Assembly: GCA_944470555.2 (NCBI GenBank)
Contig: OX104130.1
Span: 3,038,001 to 3,102,000, forward strand
Reading direction: 5' to 3'
Length of the DNA stretch: 64,000 bases
Source of the DNA: Heterobilharzia americana
Taxonomy: Eukaryota; Platyhelminthes; Trematoda; Strigeidida; Schistosomatidae
The notes under the pieces were generated by a model. It was not told the origin of the DNA, did no database searches, and was given only the letters and a program-made list of their open reading frames with translations. Positions 11,110-21,834 of the stretch are shown here, one piece after another (the stretch's first letter is position 1; every line of letters begins with the position of its first letter). Position numbers and translations under genes: made by a program.

Positions 11110-11215
11110 TAATGATCATCATCTGAACCATTGAAAACTTGCAATCACTGGACAGCTATTTCGTCCTAACACGGGACTCGTCTATGGCACGCATCTATGA
11201 CCCAACAAGAGTTAT
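11110..11215 (-). mobile_element. SINE-B fragment with near-intact hammerhead
   Basis: The complement reads GACGAGTCCCGTGTTAGGAC, GAAA, TAGCTGTC, then CAGTGATTGC. Stem II, GAAA and the GTC triplet are intact. The first core bases are TA instead of CT, so activity is unlikely. The 3' word ATTGAAAACTT confirms family B. Confidence 0.7.
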
Positions 11216-11344
11216 TTCAAAAGCTTGATTGATCTTGAACATTTGTCTAGTTTTTATTAGGCATTTAACGATCGGGCTTGCAAAAGTTGTTTTCCCTTAG
11301 AAGCGTAACGTTTTCTCAAAACACGTACTGCAAGTAATGAGTGA

Positions 11345-11515
11345 TAGTGATTTACAGTGGATCTATGATACGCTCCTAGTCCTACTTAGAACTCATCAGC
11401 TGGATTTACCTGCTTCCCTGTGAGTGATGCTGTTCCCTCTGGAACTCGAACCCAAGACTAATCGTCTCAAACGCCAGAACACTATCTACTTAACCAGTGA
11501 GTCATGATAGGGGGA
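11345..11515 (-). mobile_element. SINE-A, left half of an inverted pair
   Basis: The complement hammerhead (about 11355-11415) has an intact CTGATGAG, but GAAAC is replaced by TAGGA. The tRNA-like head (B box as TTCGAGTTCC) runs to 11511. Five bases later a plus-strand copy begins. Confidence 0.75.
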
Positions 11516-11519
11516 ACAA

Positions 11520-11735
11520 TGTCACTCACTAGAAGGCATGTATATCTGACGATGAATCCAAAGTAAGATGAAACACGCCTCCTGGATTCAACTGCAAGCC
11601 ACTATCCGTCATTATTGTCGGATTTGTAAAGTAATGCAATATCGAGGCGTTCGCACGGAAGCCCGCACGCCAGTGGTGGCCGGTCAGTTCTATCTAATCA
11701 CTACCAGAGATCGAGAAAACAAGCTCCAAAAACCT
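11520..11735 (+). mobile_element. SINE-A, right half of an inverted pair
   Basis: The hammerhead (about 11536-11592) has CTGACGA intact and GAAAC intact, then CGCCTC as a CUC-type triplet. Stem II (TGAATCCAAAGTAAGAT) is poorly paired. The 3' arm continues to about 11735 (ATCGAGGCGTTCGCACGGAA, TCTATCTAATC). The head is missing, consistent with a fold-back pair. Confidence 0.7.
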
Positions 11736-11739
11736 AGCA

Positions 11740-12740
11740 ATGTGCCTCTTCTCAGTCTTACATGCACCCTAAATTTCAGTATTTTGCTGTTATCTTGTTT
11801 CAGTATCACCCTGATCCTGCAGTGTAGTGTGAACCTTTAACTTTGGCTACTTAAAGTAAACCAATCTTCCATTTAATGCAGTTTAAAGCTGTTTACTGTT
11901 GATGAGAAGCTGTGGAATAAAATGAAAGTATTCTGTTCTACTAAAATCTTTGTCACTGTTTTTTTCAGCATACTCTGCAGAACTCAGAGTATCAGATAAA
12001 CAAATACGGACTGTCGAAGCTGATTAAAAGGATTTTTGAATGTGTCAAATTTGAACCCTTCCCCTCACGTAGTGAGCTTTAAGTGGCTAAGTATCTATTA
12101 TCATTAGCCCTTACTCAACAACAGTGGCTTATTACCTAATGTAAACAAATATACATAGTTCCTAACATACAAAACTATCATTTGTATTTTGCAAATTAAA
12201 CTGATAATTTTTGATTAGTTATTCGCCGTTACTGACATAGTGGGAAGTCCCTAAAGTGATAAAAGTTTGGAGATCTGTCCATGACGTAATTCGAAGAATC
12301 TCCTCAAGTACCAGTGTAAGCAAAGATACATAAGGAGTATTTGTTGCTGATGAGCACAGGACAAGGATGAAACACTTTTGAGTCTATAGTGATTTTTATT
12401 GACCTCTTGTGTCTACTGACTTTGAACCCTGTAGCGTTATCTATTCGCTAAGAATTAACTATCAGTCAATCAGCACAATCACGGGACCTGGTACCGCTGC
12501 ACAGCGGTTCAGGTTACCACATCTTGTTTCAGCACTTCATGTAAGCCACAGTTGGGTTGTCTATATTTGCCCATAAGCCTCACGCGGAACAGCTAGAAAT
12601 TCATTGACAGCTGTCATGCTTAGACTAGCCATTACTGCCCTTTTTCCAAATTTGATCTACTGCAGCTAACATTGAGCTATTTGAGGGTGGGTACGATTAC
12701 TACGAAAAAGGAACACGTTACCAAGGTAGCCTGAATCAGT
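11740..12740. other. unassigned; contains a nested hairpin
   Basis: No gene recognised. A 16-base perfect palindrome lies at 12493-12508, with flanking complementary words at 12486-12490 and 12510-12514. Confidence 0.4.
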
Positions 12741-12744
12741 GGGG

Positions 12745-12955
12745 CAAGGGGGGGACAAGCTACCATCAATGTGGAGTGTCCGCTACGCTGGGTTCTGACC
12801 CAGTGGTTGGTTAGTGACGTGTGAGATCCGATATTTCTGCTTCCAACCCCTGACAGAGGTGAGCACAGCTAAGGAGTCCTGAAGTGAGATGAACCATCTA
12901 TCTAGTGCTTACAAGTTCTCAATGGTCCTCCAAATAAAGTCAGTCCTTATAATCA
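12745..12955 (+). mobile_element. SINE-B, degenerate
   Basis: The head has CAGTGGTTGGTTAGTGACG and a decayed B box. The hammerhead (about 12862-12910) reads CTAAGGAG, then GAAC; the core is mutated at G-to-A and GAAA is broken. The tail ACAAGTTCTCAATGGTCC matches family B. Confidence 0.65.
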
Positions 12956-12959
12956 GTCA

Positions 12960-13545
12960 ATCTCCTCAAGTCTTGATACCATTTTGAAAAGAAACATCAT
13001 CCCATTTAACTTCAATTTCTATATTCCGTGAAATTTTCCACTTCTCTTCTAATCTATTTGATACAGAATCTGTTCTATAAGTGAAGCAACTTCACTGGAT
13101 AGAATCTCTTTGACCTGATTTACTTTCCGTGAATACATAATTAATGAGTTTAACTGAAAATAAGATGAACCGAAGTGAAGCGAACTGAAGGTGAAATCTG
13201 TTCAGGTTAATCTAATGATCGACTGTAAACTGTTTCTTCGGTTACTCTAATAACTAATTTTAAGCTCAAGGCTATTCTCGCCTTTGTTGTATAATATGAT
13301 ATAACTGAAAAACGAAACTAGGCTATACAAAAAGTAAATTTCAGTGAGAGATATGCTTCTTTTTAGATGATTCTATCTTGTTCGGTGTTTGTTAGCAACT
13401 GGTTTGAAATCGCTAGGTCGTGTATGAGTTTAACCTACTAAGTCAACTTTGATTTAAACAACGCGAAAGTTACTCTTCTACTACTAGCTGTACAATCTAC
13501 ATGAAATGTCATCCTGTAAAGATATGAGATTAAGGGTTCCTAGTC
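12960..13545. other. unassigned
   Basis: Nothing recognised. AT-rich. Confidence 0.4.
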
Positions 13546-13846
13546 GAAATTAGGGCTTTAAAAGCACGTTTCCATTCTACTCTGTCCTCTACAGTTTTTT
13601 GAACCTATATTCACCGCTGCCCAATAAGTCTTCATTTCTTCCTCACACTATCTTGTCCAAGTCATCTTCGGCTCAGATGCCCAACTCGTCGTTTCCCATT
13701 TGGATTCCAAGCGACGGCCTGGCCTCGCCTGACCTGGCGTGTGAAGTCCCCAATTGGTCTTCTTAGTGTATGTCCAGTACAATCCAATCCATCTCCACTT
13801 CCTTCTGCATATTTATTAGGTGATGGGTTCTTGCTTGTTTCATTGC

Positions 13847-13886
13847 CAGTCAGCCAGCCAGCCAGCCAGCCAGCAGCCAGCCAGAC
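13847..13886. repeat. (CCAG)n short tandem repeat
   Basis: About nine CCAG/GCCA units, slightly interrupted, inside the RTE fragment. They sit where copies 1 and 3 have only TTGCCCGGA or TTGCCCAGA. Confidence 0.9.
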
Positions 13887-14216
13887 TCCCACCCTGCTTA
13901 TTCTTATTATTCTGGTCATCTGATCTTCAGTGTCAGTATTGAGCGAGTGTAGATGGCAGCTGTTGATGTATACCTGTAGTTTGCTGGAAATGCTTTTCTT
14001 AACGGCCCAAGTCTCTCAACCATCACGTATAAGCACTGACTTGACTAAATTTGTGTTGGAAATACTGATCTTGTTCTTTGTGCTGATTGTAGTAGAGTGC
14101 AGTAGACCTCTACCCTGATTTCAGATTAATGAAGACCTGTCTTGTTGTTTTTCCGGTTCTGGCTTTGACATTCTCATCTGAGCCGCGCCGCCGCCTGTAA
14201 CTGAAATGATGCTGTC

Positions 14217-14381
14217 TAGGTAGGTAGGTAGGTAGGTAGGTAGGTAGGTAGGTAGGTAGGTAGGTAGGTAGGTAGGTAGGTAGGTAGGTAGGTAGGTAGG
14301 TAGGTAGGTAGGTAGGTAGGTAGGTAGGTAGGTAGGCAGGTAGGTAGGTAGGTAGGTAGGTAGGTAGGTAGGTAGGTAGGT
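14217..14381. repeat. (TAGG)n array, about 41 units
   Basis: 165 bp of TAGG with one variant unit (GCAGG near 14336-14340). It sits inside the RTE copy at a point where copies 1 and 3 read CCTAGATGGGTG. That near-repeat is the likely seed of the expansion. Confidence 0.97.
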
Positions 14382-15414
14382 GAAAGAGACTACTCCCTCT
14401 AGATTTCTCTCAATGGTGGTGATTGTTGCTTATTGTTGTTGTTGGTGGTGGTGTTGGTTAGGTATTATCATCACATCTGTCTTCTCTACATTCACTTGAA
14501 GTCCTGTCTTCTCTGCTTCGTCTCTTCTGTCAACTTGTTAGTTTTCGCCTGTTGATCTTCGAGTTTGTGCGACATTAGACACAAGTCATCGGCGAAATAC
14601 AAGTCTTCTAGGTTCTTTTCCGCAGTTCAGCCAGAGTATCCCCCTCTTCTCACAGCTCCTCACTGTTTGTTGGATGATCCAGTCCACTAAAATTAGGAAG
14701 TTCATGGCGGATAGTAGACAGCCTTGTCTTACTCTTGTCTTTACTTCAAGTGCAAAGGCATGAATGAGCTTTCCATTGTGAATTACTTGTCACGTGGCGT
14801 CTTCATATAGCTGTTATTGACTGAGGTTGATAAAGGTTTGTGGTATTGCATAGTGTTGGAGCAGTTGCCAAATTACTTCTCGGTCGACGCTATTAAAGGC
14901 CTTTTCAAAATGGATGAATTTGAGGTAGAGGGTTGACTGCCATTCCATGCTCTGCTCTATGATGATGCGAAGCGTTGCAATTTGGTCCCCATATGATTTA
15001 TTCTTGGAGATAGCTAGTCTTTTTTGGTCGCAGATTTGTATGCAGAGCATTTTCTAGTCTCTCCAGGATGATGCGACTTAATATTTTGCTTGTGTTGGAC
15101 AGGAGCATGATTTCTCGCCAGTTCTTGCAAAGACTGAGGTCACCCTTCTTTGGTAGTTTGACAAGGTACCCCTTCTTCCAATCTGCAGGTACCTTTCGTT
15201 CCTTCCAAACCTTTTGCAGTAGTGGTGTGAGCATTTTATTTGACATGGTTATTCATTTTATAACCGATGCTTACGAGTTAACATTAGACTGTATCTATCC
15301 AGGTCTGTATTAATTAGTATCAGGAAAGTCTCAAAGAGTATGTGTATGGCCAACACTCAAACAAACAAGCAATATCGTAAGGATAGTTGATACAAACAAT
15401 TACTGTATTGATCT

Positions 15415-15720
15415 TGGTGACTAGCAGAGGAACTTAGGACACATGTTTTGACCTATTTGGTACTCATCAGCTGGATGTTCTTGCATCCGAGTGAGTGGTG
15501 TTGTTCCCGCTGAGACTCGAACCCAGTACCTTTCTTTTCAAACATCAGGGCGTTATTCACTAAGCTACTGGGACACGATAGCCACCTCTTGCGTAACAGG
15601 TATCAGTTGCTGCACTATCAACAATTATTTTATTTGTTTATTGATAATTGCAATTCTTCGTTATTATATTCGGTCGAATTACTCGATCTATGTTGACACA
15701 TGAACTCTTAGGCGGATTTC
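15415..15720 (-). mobile_element. SINE-A with upstream arm, near-intact hammerhead
   Basis: The complement (about 15430-15490) reads CCAG-CTGATGA-GTACCAAATAGGTC-AAAAC-ATGTGTC. The core is intact, the GTC triplet is intact and stem III is ACATGTGT, but GAAAC is AAAAC. The head lies at 15495-15590. The upstream arm runs to about 15720 (ATTGATAATTGCAATTC, GGTCGAATTACTCGATC). Confidence 0.8.
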
Positions 15721-15760
15721 TTGTTACTACCCTAATATTAATTATATTATAGTGTATTTG

Positions 15761-15860
15761 GCAGCCAGTCGTGGAATGTAGGAGGCTTTTTTCCTTCTAT
15801 TTGGACTCTTCAGCTGGATGTCATTGCTCCCCGCTGAGTGATATTGTTGTTGCAACCGTG
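15761..15860 (-). mobile_element. SINE-A fragment, left half of an inverted pair
   Basis: The complement hammerhead reads CCAG-CTGAAGA-GTCCAAATAGAAG-GAAA. CTGANGA and GAAA survive, but stem II and stem III are decayed. The head is cut off where the plus-strand copy begins. Confidence 0.7.
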
Positions 15861-15867
15861 GTGGTTC

Positions 15868-16045
15868 TCGTGCCTCAGTGACTTAGTGGGTAACGCTTTA
15901 GCGTTTAAAGGGGATGACCCGGGGTCCGAGTCCTAGTGGGAACAAGATTATCCACCAAGGTGGGGCTTATCCAGCCGATAGGTCAGGACTAGGACGATAC
16001 TCGCCGTCTGGATTCCGCTGATAGCCGCTGTCCACCAACAATATG
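15868..16045 (+). mobile_element. SINE-A, right half of an inverted pair
   Basis: The tRNA-like head is well kept: CTCAGTGACTTAGTGGGTAA (A box) and GGGTCCGAGTCC (B box, 15922-15933). The hammerhead (about 15961-16020) has CCGATAG for the core and GATAC for GAAAC, so it is inactive. GTC and CTGGATTCC are kept. Confidence 0.75.
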
Positions 16046-16114
16046 AAAATACTTATCGTTATGCTGGTTGAAGAAGAGAGAACATGAATAATGGGTAACT
16101 ATCATTTAATCAAC

Positions 16115-16252
16115 AGAGATAACCGTGGTTTGACAGACTATTATTGATACTTGCTGATGATTGGAGGTGAAATGAAGATACGAACGGCCGCCGGATTCGA
16201 ACCAGAGGCCTTTGGGTTTACGGCCCGATCTTCTACCAACTGGGCTACGAGG
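16115..16252 (-). mobile_element. SINE-D, left half of an inverted pair
   Basis: The complement has TAGCCCAGTTGG (A box), CTGGTTCGAATCC (B box), then the tail toward 16115 ending in TTTGGCAG-type words. It meets a plus-strand D at about 16253. Confidence 0.8.
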
Positions 16253-16365
16253 TACAGCATCAGATCTGAATCCCAGTAGTCTCTGTTTCGAATCCTGCCG
16301 CAGTTCAAATTTTCATTCTACCTCCAGTCATCACCCAGTATCAGTAATAGGTTAGTATTAACATT
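16253..16365 (+). mobile_element. SINE-D 3' half, right half of an inverted pair
   Basis: Reads TTTCGAATCCTGCCGCAG, then AAATTTTCATTC, ATCACCCAGTATCAGTAATAG. The A box half is missing. Confidence 0.75.
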
Positions 16366-16599
16366 TGTACTAATTTATTTGTTTCAATCGATCTTCCACT
16401 AAAGACTCATTTGATAATCTTATTACTATACAACTTGACACAACAGCTTTCCATTAACCCCGTTTCACCCATTTTTCTTTTGTTGTAAAGTAGTTGCCGG
16501 TCTAGACAGACGAAATATTGTATACTACCGCATTTTGTGTGCATGAAATCAGTTGTCTGATTTTGACGAATTATGGTGCGTCGTGGACACATGCTCACT

Positions 16600-17300
16600 T
16601 CTTCAGTTGTGTATATACAGAGATGACCGAGGCTCAGGAAATCTAAGGACAGTAATGTGAGAGAAAATCTTGGTCACTGTAGTAGAATATAATTCCATTT
16701 TAGTTGGCTTTTCAAATCTATTACGCAGTGAAGGGACAGTATTATTTACTGGATTACTTTTCGGACACAGTTTCTTTTCCATAGTCATATCAAGGTAACT
16801 CCACATCTTTGAGACGCAGTTTGTATAGTTCTAATTCTCTTGTTTCTTTTTTGATATTGTAAGTGAGATTTTTCATACATCTAGAACAGCTGCTGGGTTG
16901 TTCCTGTTGCATTTATTAGGTGTTGGCTTGATAAACAAAGATTCGGTAATCAGTCTCTTCATTCCAGTAGGTTAGTTTTAAGGACTGTCACTGTGTCACA
17001 TCATGTTGTGTGATTGTGTACATTTGAATTCACTGTTATAACGAAGCTTTCCACTAAATTCTTGACCTCACTAAGGTCTACGAATTCCAATGCAGCTAAG
17101 CTTTTGTGCTGTGTTGTTCTGACTGACCCTGGTTGATAACTTTGACCTCAGGATCATTGGAATGGATTTGGTAAACTAATTTGTTCTGCCTAGTTGGATC
17201 ATTGAGATCTTTTAACTTGAAAAAATTGTTTGTAGGTTTAAATGCCACCGTCTTACTGAGAAGTTGTCTGTAAGGTGTCTTCCTTGAATGGTATAACAAT
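16600..17300 (-). mobile_element. Penelope-like element, C-terminal end and 3' flank
   Basis: The minus-strand frame at 17096-17299 reads F-K-L-K-D-L-N-D-P-T-R-Q-N-K-L-V-Y-Q-I-H, matching the linker leading into the PLE GIY-YIG domain. About 16860-16980 encodes R-L-I-T-E-S-L-F-I-K-P-T, a PLE C-terminal signature also seen at 42.8 kb. The part from 16680 to 16840 resembles flanks at 42355-42460 and 60060-60250. Heavily broken. Confidence 0.6.
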
Positions 17301-17329
17301 AAAGGTTTTAGATTCTGCCTTCACAGTAT

Positions 17330-17520
17330 CACCATTGTCATTTCGTAGTAGTATTCATTTTGGACTGATATCACTTGGAGAACAATTGAAAACCTGTCTC
17401 TTCCTAGTATGGAAATTCTCAGCAGTACTCACCAACCATGATGCCCTGCCAGAGATCTAACTCAGGACTTTCATGCCTTGCGGAGAACGTTTTAAGCATT
17501 CAGTCACTGAGTAAGACGGT
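17330..17520 (-). mobile_element. SINE-B, internally deleted
   Basis: The complement has the tRNA-like head (about 17440-17515) and CTGAGAATTTCCATACTAGG-AAGAGACAG. The bases that would hold stem III, the GTC triplet and the stem I 3' strand are deleted, and the tail GTTTTCAATTG follows directly. Confidence 0.7.
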
Positions 17521-17704
17521 GTCCACCTGTTTATAGTTTCTTACTTCTGTCAATTAGCTGTATAACGCGACCATCTACTGTGTTCGGTTGGCGTCTTCTT
17601 CATTTCCGACCGTCTGACCTCACAGGTCATGGTTTCATACTAGGACTTTGGTATATTGATTCTGAAGTATATCATTAAGGATCCGTATAATATAAATTAG
17701 TTTG

Positions 17705-17855
17705 AGGTTAATGCGATTTTATTTATTTCGAAGTACCGTTCATTACGGACTGGGGAGACCCACACTAGGACGAAACAGCTGTCCACTGACCTAAGACTTT
17801 CAATGATTCTCCCACTGATATCATTCCGTGATGGGTACTATATTAAACTAATGAA
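17705..17855. mobile_element. SINE-B inverted chimera with near-intact hammerhead
   Basis: A minus-strand SINE-B 3' end (about 17714-17750, TTATTTCGAAGTACCGTTCATT) joins a plus-strand piece beginning at the hammerhead core. CTGGGGA (17750-17756), GACCCACACTAGGAC, GAAAC, AGCTGTC and CACTGACC follow. The core differs by one base from CTGAGGA; GAAAC, the ACAGCTGT stem III and the GTC triplet are perfect. Confidence 0.75.
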
Positions 17856-17859
17856 AATG

Positions 17860-18085
17860 ACCAACAAATCACAAATTAAACCACTTCTATTATTATTACT
17901 GACACCTGTGCTACCACTACTGCTAAGTTTCTTACAGTTTTGAGTGGATTTGTAGATTAATTTAAAAGCGTAGTTACTGATGTGTGACTGATGTATCTGA
18001 TTTATTGTCTGAGATCTTTTATCTTACTAGTACGTTTCTTGACCCCGTTACTTAGATATTTCACGACACCTACTTTAAATGACAT
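17860..18085. other. unassigned
   Basis: Nothing recognised. Confidence 0.35.
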
Positions 18086-18089
18086 CACG

Positions 18090-18260
18090 GTGCACTTTCT
18101 TCAATACTGGTTAGTAGGAAGCAATAGACAGAGAGCCCTGCCTAACTTAGGCATCGTACTTATTAGCAGTCGTGAACAAGGAGCAGCTGCAACTTCAAGG
18201 GAACTGATATCCTGCCTGAGGAACTGGAGCCTAGGTCCAGGATTTCTTGTCAACTGCATC
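18090..18260 (-). mobile_element. SINE-C, degenerate
   Basis: The complement has the head words TCAGGCAGGATATCAGTTCCC and a hammerhead-like part (about 18130-18190) with TAATAAGTACGATGCCTAAGT, where the family has CAACAAGCAC-GAAAC-CTAGGT. It ends in GGCAGGGCTC. The core is lost. Confidence 0.6.
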
Positions 18261-18504
18261 CAATCATCTAAATATGTATATCTGATAATCAATTGAAAAT
18301 CAATATTATATTAATTGAATTTTGATTGGCTATGCCACTGATAAGTGGTGAACAATAAGCAGACTTTATAGTCTTATATGTGATTACATTCCAGGATCGA
18401 TCTATTCAAACGTCAGAAAGTTATCCACTAGATCATGTGTGTCTTAGAGTACACCGCAACCCCACCAAACATACTGTAACAAAACGAAAGGTCAGGCAGT
18501 ATCG

Positions 18505-18645
18505 AGGCGACCAGCAACCACTGGTTCGAATCCTGCGGCAGCCTAAATTCTCATTTTCCGTTCAATCATCACCCAGTACTACTACTAGTCTGCCAAACCA
18601 CGGCTATCTCATATATTAAAACTGACAATATAATTGATTACTCTT
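18505..18645 (+). mobile_element. SINE-D 3' half
   Basis: ACTGGTTCGAATCCTGCGGC (B box) is followed by TTCTCATTTTCCGTTCAATC and ATCACCCAGTACTACTACTAG, then CCAAACCACGGCTATCTC. The A-box half is replaced by unrelated sequence. Confidence 0.75.
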
Positions 18646-18649
18646 CACT

Positions 18650-18995
18650 GATCAATCAGTGAACGCTAAAATAGTTTACAATATGATGGATTCATAACAA
18701 ACACTTAGTCCTATTGGTTTGACTCTAGCGCATCGAATAAGGAGCTTCGTTCATAGGGAAGTTGAGAGAAAGACGGCTTTGAGGTCCAGCGGGCAGTTAG
18801 AACAGGAATTATTTCCTGCTGAAGAAGGCTAGCCAAAAAAATATAATTTATGCAACTCAGGAGTAAAATTTCCTTGACTTTCTCTGAATTTTCTTAGTTC
18901 ATTATCTTGAAAAAAAATGCGAAATAACAAATTAATCAGCACTAATCATTTTTATGATTTACTGTCATGAACTAGGCTTTAAACAACAGAAACAA
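18650..18995. other. unassigned
   Basis: Nothing recognised. Confidence 0.35.
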
Positions 18996-18999
18996 CCCT

Positions 19000-19520
19000 C
19001 CGGTTTTTGCATCATTCTGATGCTATCTGGTAGGCTGGTGAAATCTATGGATCAGTGTGAGTGAGTGCTTTCTAACTACTCAATTTGTTCAGTAGTAGTA
19101 TACTTCGTCAGTTCCTTACACTTTTGTGTCCAAGATTACACCTTATGAGCTTGGTTGACGAGTGGTTTTCAATATGAACCCTGTTGACACCAACAGAGTT
19201 GGATGGCAATTTACAAACTACTCAGCTGCTAGAAACGCTACGTGGACAGTTCAACTTGTAAGTCATTTGCAGATTGATCAACCTGGTTCATGCAAATCAG
19301 CTAACCAGCCAGTCAGCCAGCTAGTTTCGGATGAGATGAATTTGTCCAGGTAGGCTAAGATGAGATGGCTTGGGCCCAGACGATCAAAACGACTGTTCAG
19401 TGTAGATTACTCACATCTCATGTTGCTGACTGGTTTAGTTTATGTATCAGCCTGAGTGAGTGCTTTCTAACTACTTAAGTTGCCCAGTAGTATGTTCAGG
19501 AGTTTATTTTGTTGCAGTAT
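19000..19520 (+). repeat. dispersed repeat G, copies 2 and partial 3
   Basis: 19110-19340 matches 1370-1610. A shorter word block (GTGAGTGAGTGCTTTCTAAC) appears twice, at about 19057-19076 and 19452-19471, so part of the repeat is duplicated about 395 bp apart. No coding content. Confidence 0.55.
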
Positions 19521-19529
19521 TACACACTT

Positions 19530-21270
19530 CGATTCTAAGTTGTATCAAAACTACTGCGGAATACAATCATTATTATCACTACCACTGTCAAAAATAGTGT
19601 TACGTTTGCCTTCCACGGTAATAGAAATCAAGTATTGAAGTAGAGTTCTGTGGACGAAAACTGAAGCCTATTTGACTCTGGAAGCAATAAATAACAGGTA
19701 GAATTCCAAACACTCTAATGTCTGGTTTAGTCCATATTGGTGTATATCATGACACAGTAAGTATCCTAGGTTCAAGATAGACAATAATCAACCTAATATC
19801 TCGCATACAAGTGAATCACATAAAATTGCCACATATCACAGAGGCAGCAGCATGTAAAGAACAAGTTGGGAGAAAAAGACAGATATCCAAGTAGACAAAA
19901 GTGCATAGGAAGAGAAGGAATTTAAAAATAGAGGCTAGTTAGAACATTCAAACTTTAGAAGACCACAACCGCTGATTTCTGTCATCTCAGTGACCCTAAG
20001 CTCGAACCATGAAATCCTTCAGACAATACGAAGTAGGCCTTCATTTCTATTTAGAGAAGGCATAGCGTTTAACGCATACTGTTCTACAATATGTGTAAAC
20101 TGAACACTGCAGCCGTTTTGAAAACCGTTTTTAGACATCTCATAGACTGAATTTGATCGACCTTGGATACAAACATTGTTTCATTGCCGTATTGTCACAG
20201 TTTCCAACCCAGAAATATGTATAAATATGCACAATGTACTTTATTGGCAGTCAATAATATATACAGTGTATATATACATATCTATGTACATCGATATGCA
20301 TACAATTTAAAATAGAGGTATGTAACACAATTTCAATGGACAGTTGTTGGACTTCTCAAAATTTAAAATATACATTTGAAAGAAGAGAGAATGTTGACTA
20401 TCAATATGCCCAGTGATTCGATTAACCCTAGACTGAAGACATTTAACATGAAACTTTACCTGTATTAGCCTAGAATTGTCTTTTATGAAAATGATGTGTC
20501 ATTTCTAGGTTATCCTAGTGGTTGAACTAAATATTCATTTGTCGAACTTGATTAATGAGTTATAAAAAGGAAATTTGTACTTCGTTCTTTTTGTAGATAG
20601 CACATAAGAAAATTATTTTTACAACTTTTCACTCATTAAACTTCTACTTGGTTAATGTGTATGTGCGTTTTTGACTTACACTCATTGTTGACTGTCTGAC
20701 ATCTGTAGTTTCGACGCTGCCACACACATACACACACACACAAAAGCAACATCACCCACACCACCAATACACCTCCCAACTACAATTCTTCTTCTCTTCT
20801 GTTTTTTTTACGTCAAAGTCTATCCTTCAAAAATCGAATCGATTTTTCAGCATACACTATGTAACTTTTAAAGTGTTGAGGAAATATTGAAGAGAAAATA
20901 ACTGAAAATAGAAGTCTTCTGCTTGAAGATGTCAATCCCAGTGTAAAATCAATTTCATAATTCCTATTGTGATATGAAAGAAGAAGGACGACCCTCAGTC
21001 AACGAATTTATTCTCAAACTGCTCACTAGTGTATAGATATAGATATATGGTACTTAATGGCTGTAATCCCTGAGGAGAATCAAATTTAAATAACGGGCGA
21101 ATGAAATAACAATCATGGTGGTTATAATTACAATAATGTGGCTAGTTGATGATGTAGAGGGGTTCAATGATAACGTAAAAGGGGTTATGTAAGATTATTT
21201 AAATCGTTTCTGGGGTGAATACATATATATCCTAAGAATTGATGATTAGTGATTCTGAAAGATGTTGTTG
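19530..21270. other. unassigned; short CA tract
   Basis: No gene recognised. A CA-rich simple tract lies at about 20722-20742. The rest is AT-rich without recognised repeats. Confidence 0.4.
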
Positions 21271-21274
21271 CCTA

Positions 21275-21428
21275 TATTATCCCGCCGCCCAGAGGACCAA
21301 ATTGATCGGTCTCTATTAGCACATGAGCCCATGCGCAGACACCTAGATACTGCCTGTGTTTTAATCTTATAATAATGACGGATAGCGGCTAGTAGTGGAA
21401 TACAAGGCTCACATTTCGTCCTACTTGG
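21275..21428 (-). mobile_element. SINE-A 3' arm and partial hammerhead, left half of an inverted pair
   Basis: Carries the 3' arm (GACCAAATTGATCGGTCTC, ATGACGGATAGCGG) and, on the complement, GGAC, GAAA, then TGAGCCTTGTATTCCACTAC. It stops inside stem II (at CCTACTTGG), where a plus-strand SINE-A begins. Confidence 0.75.
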
Positions 21429-21610
21429 CTAGGTGGTCTAGTGGATAATACTCTAGCATTTGAAGAGGTCGGTCCCGGGTTCCAGTCACAGTGGGGACAA
21501 AATCACTTACTAGGAGGCAGGTACATCTAGCTGACGAGTCCCAATTAGGATGAAACGCACGTCCTGGATTCCACTGCTGGCCACTGTCCATCACAGAAAT
21601 ATATAGTCGA
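21425..21610 (+). mobile_element. SINE-A, best-preserved copy
   Basis: The tRNA-like head has A box TGGTCTAGTGG (21434-21444) and B-box-like GGGTTCCAGTCAC. The linker is followed by an intact hammerhead (annotated separately) and then CCACTGCTGGCCACTGTCCATC. The only sign of decay in the functional parts is one pair in stem III. Confidence 0.85.
21515..21580 (+). ncRNA. hammerhead ribozyme, type I, SINE-A, intact core
   Basis: Stem I is CATCTAG with CTGGAT. The core CTGACGA is at 21531-21537. Stem II, GTCCCAATTAGGAT, has a G-T closing wobble. GAAA is at 21552-21555, stem III is ACGCACGT and the cleavage triplet GTC is at 21561-21563. Every invariant core position is present, and cleavage would fall after 21563. 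Stem III has only three Watson-Crick pairs and a two-base gap, so cleavage would be expected mainly from dimers or tandem transcripts, as known for Sm-alpha. Activity is inferred from sequence only. Confidence 0.85.
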
Positions 21611-21834
21611 TTCTAAATGACTTCGTTGGAAGTTGACTGCACTTTCACGAGATACCCGCTTCGTATCTTTCTCTAAACCTTAATGGTTCCACTATTTGAT
21701 GTGTATTTTCTCTCTGCATACGTATTTCTTGACTGTTTTTGTACTTGAAAAGAGCAAGAACACAAATCAGGAGTAGGTTAAAATGGATCCGTTTTCTGAC
21801 TTCTTTTCATCTCTTGTTATTTGCTTGGTGATGG

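Larger units (their letters stand above)
13550..15250 (-). mobile_element. RTE-clade non-LTR retrotransposon, 3' fragment 2
   Basis: The minus strand encodes RT from about 15246 (K-G-Y-L-V-K-L-P-K-K, then N-W-R-E-I-M-L-L-S-N-T-S-K) through motif A (F-I-H-F-E-K-A-F-N-S-V-D; catalytic Asp replaced by His, codon complement of 14910-14912). It continues through R-V-R-Q-G-C-L-L and F-A-D-D (complement of 14585-14596) to the C-terminal R-R-P region near 13790. Frames are broken. It carries a CCAG run and a long TAGG array absent from the other copies. 5'-truncated. Confidence 0.9.

Noticed and set aside
1400..19340. Repeat G as a fourth hammerhead family
   Set aside because: GACGAGTGG or GACTAGTGG is followed by GAACC or GAGCC, but stem II does not pair, GAAA is absent in both copies and there is no palindromic stem III.
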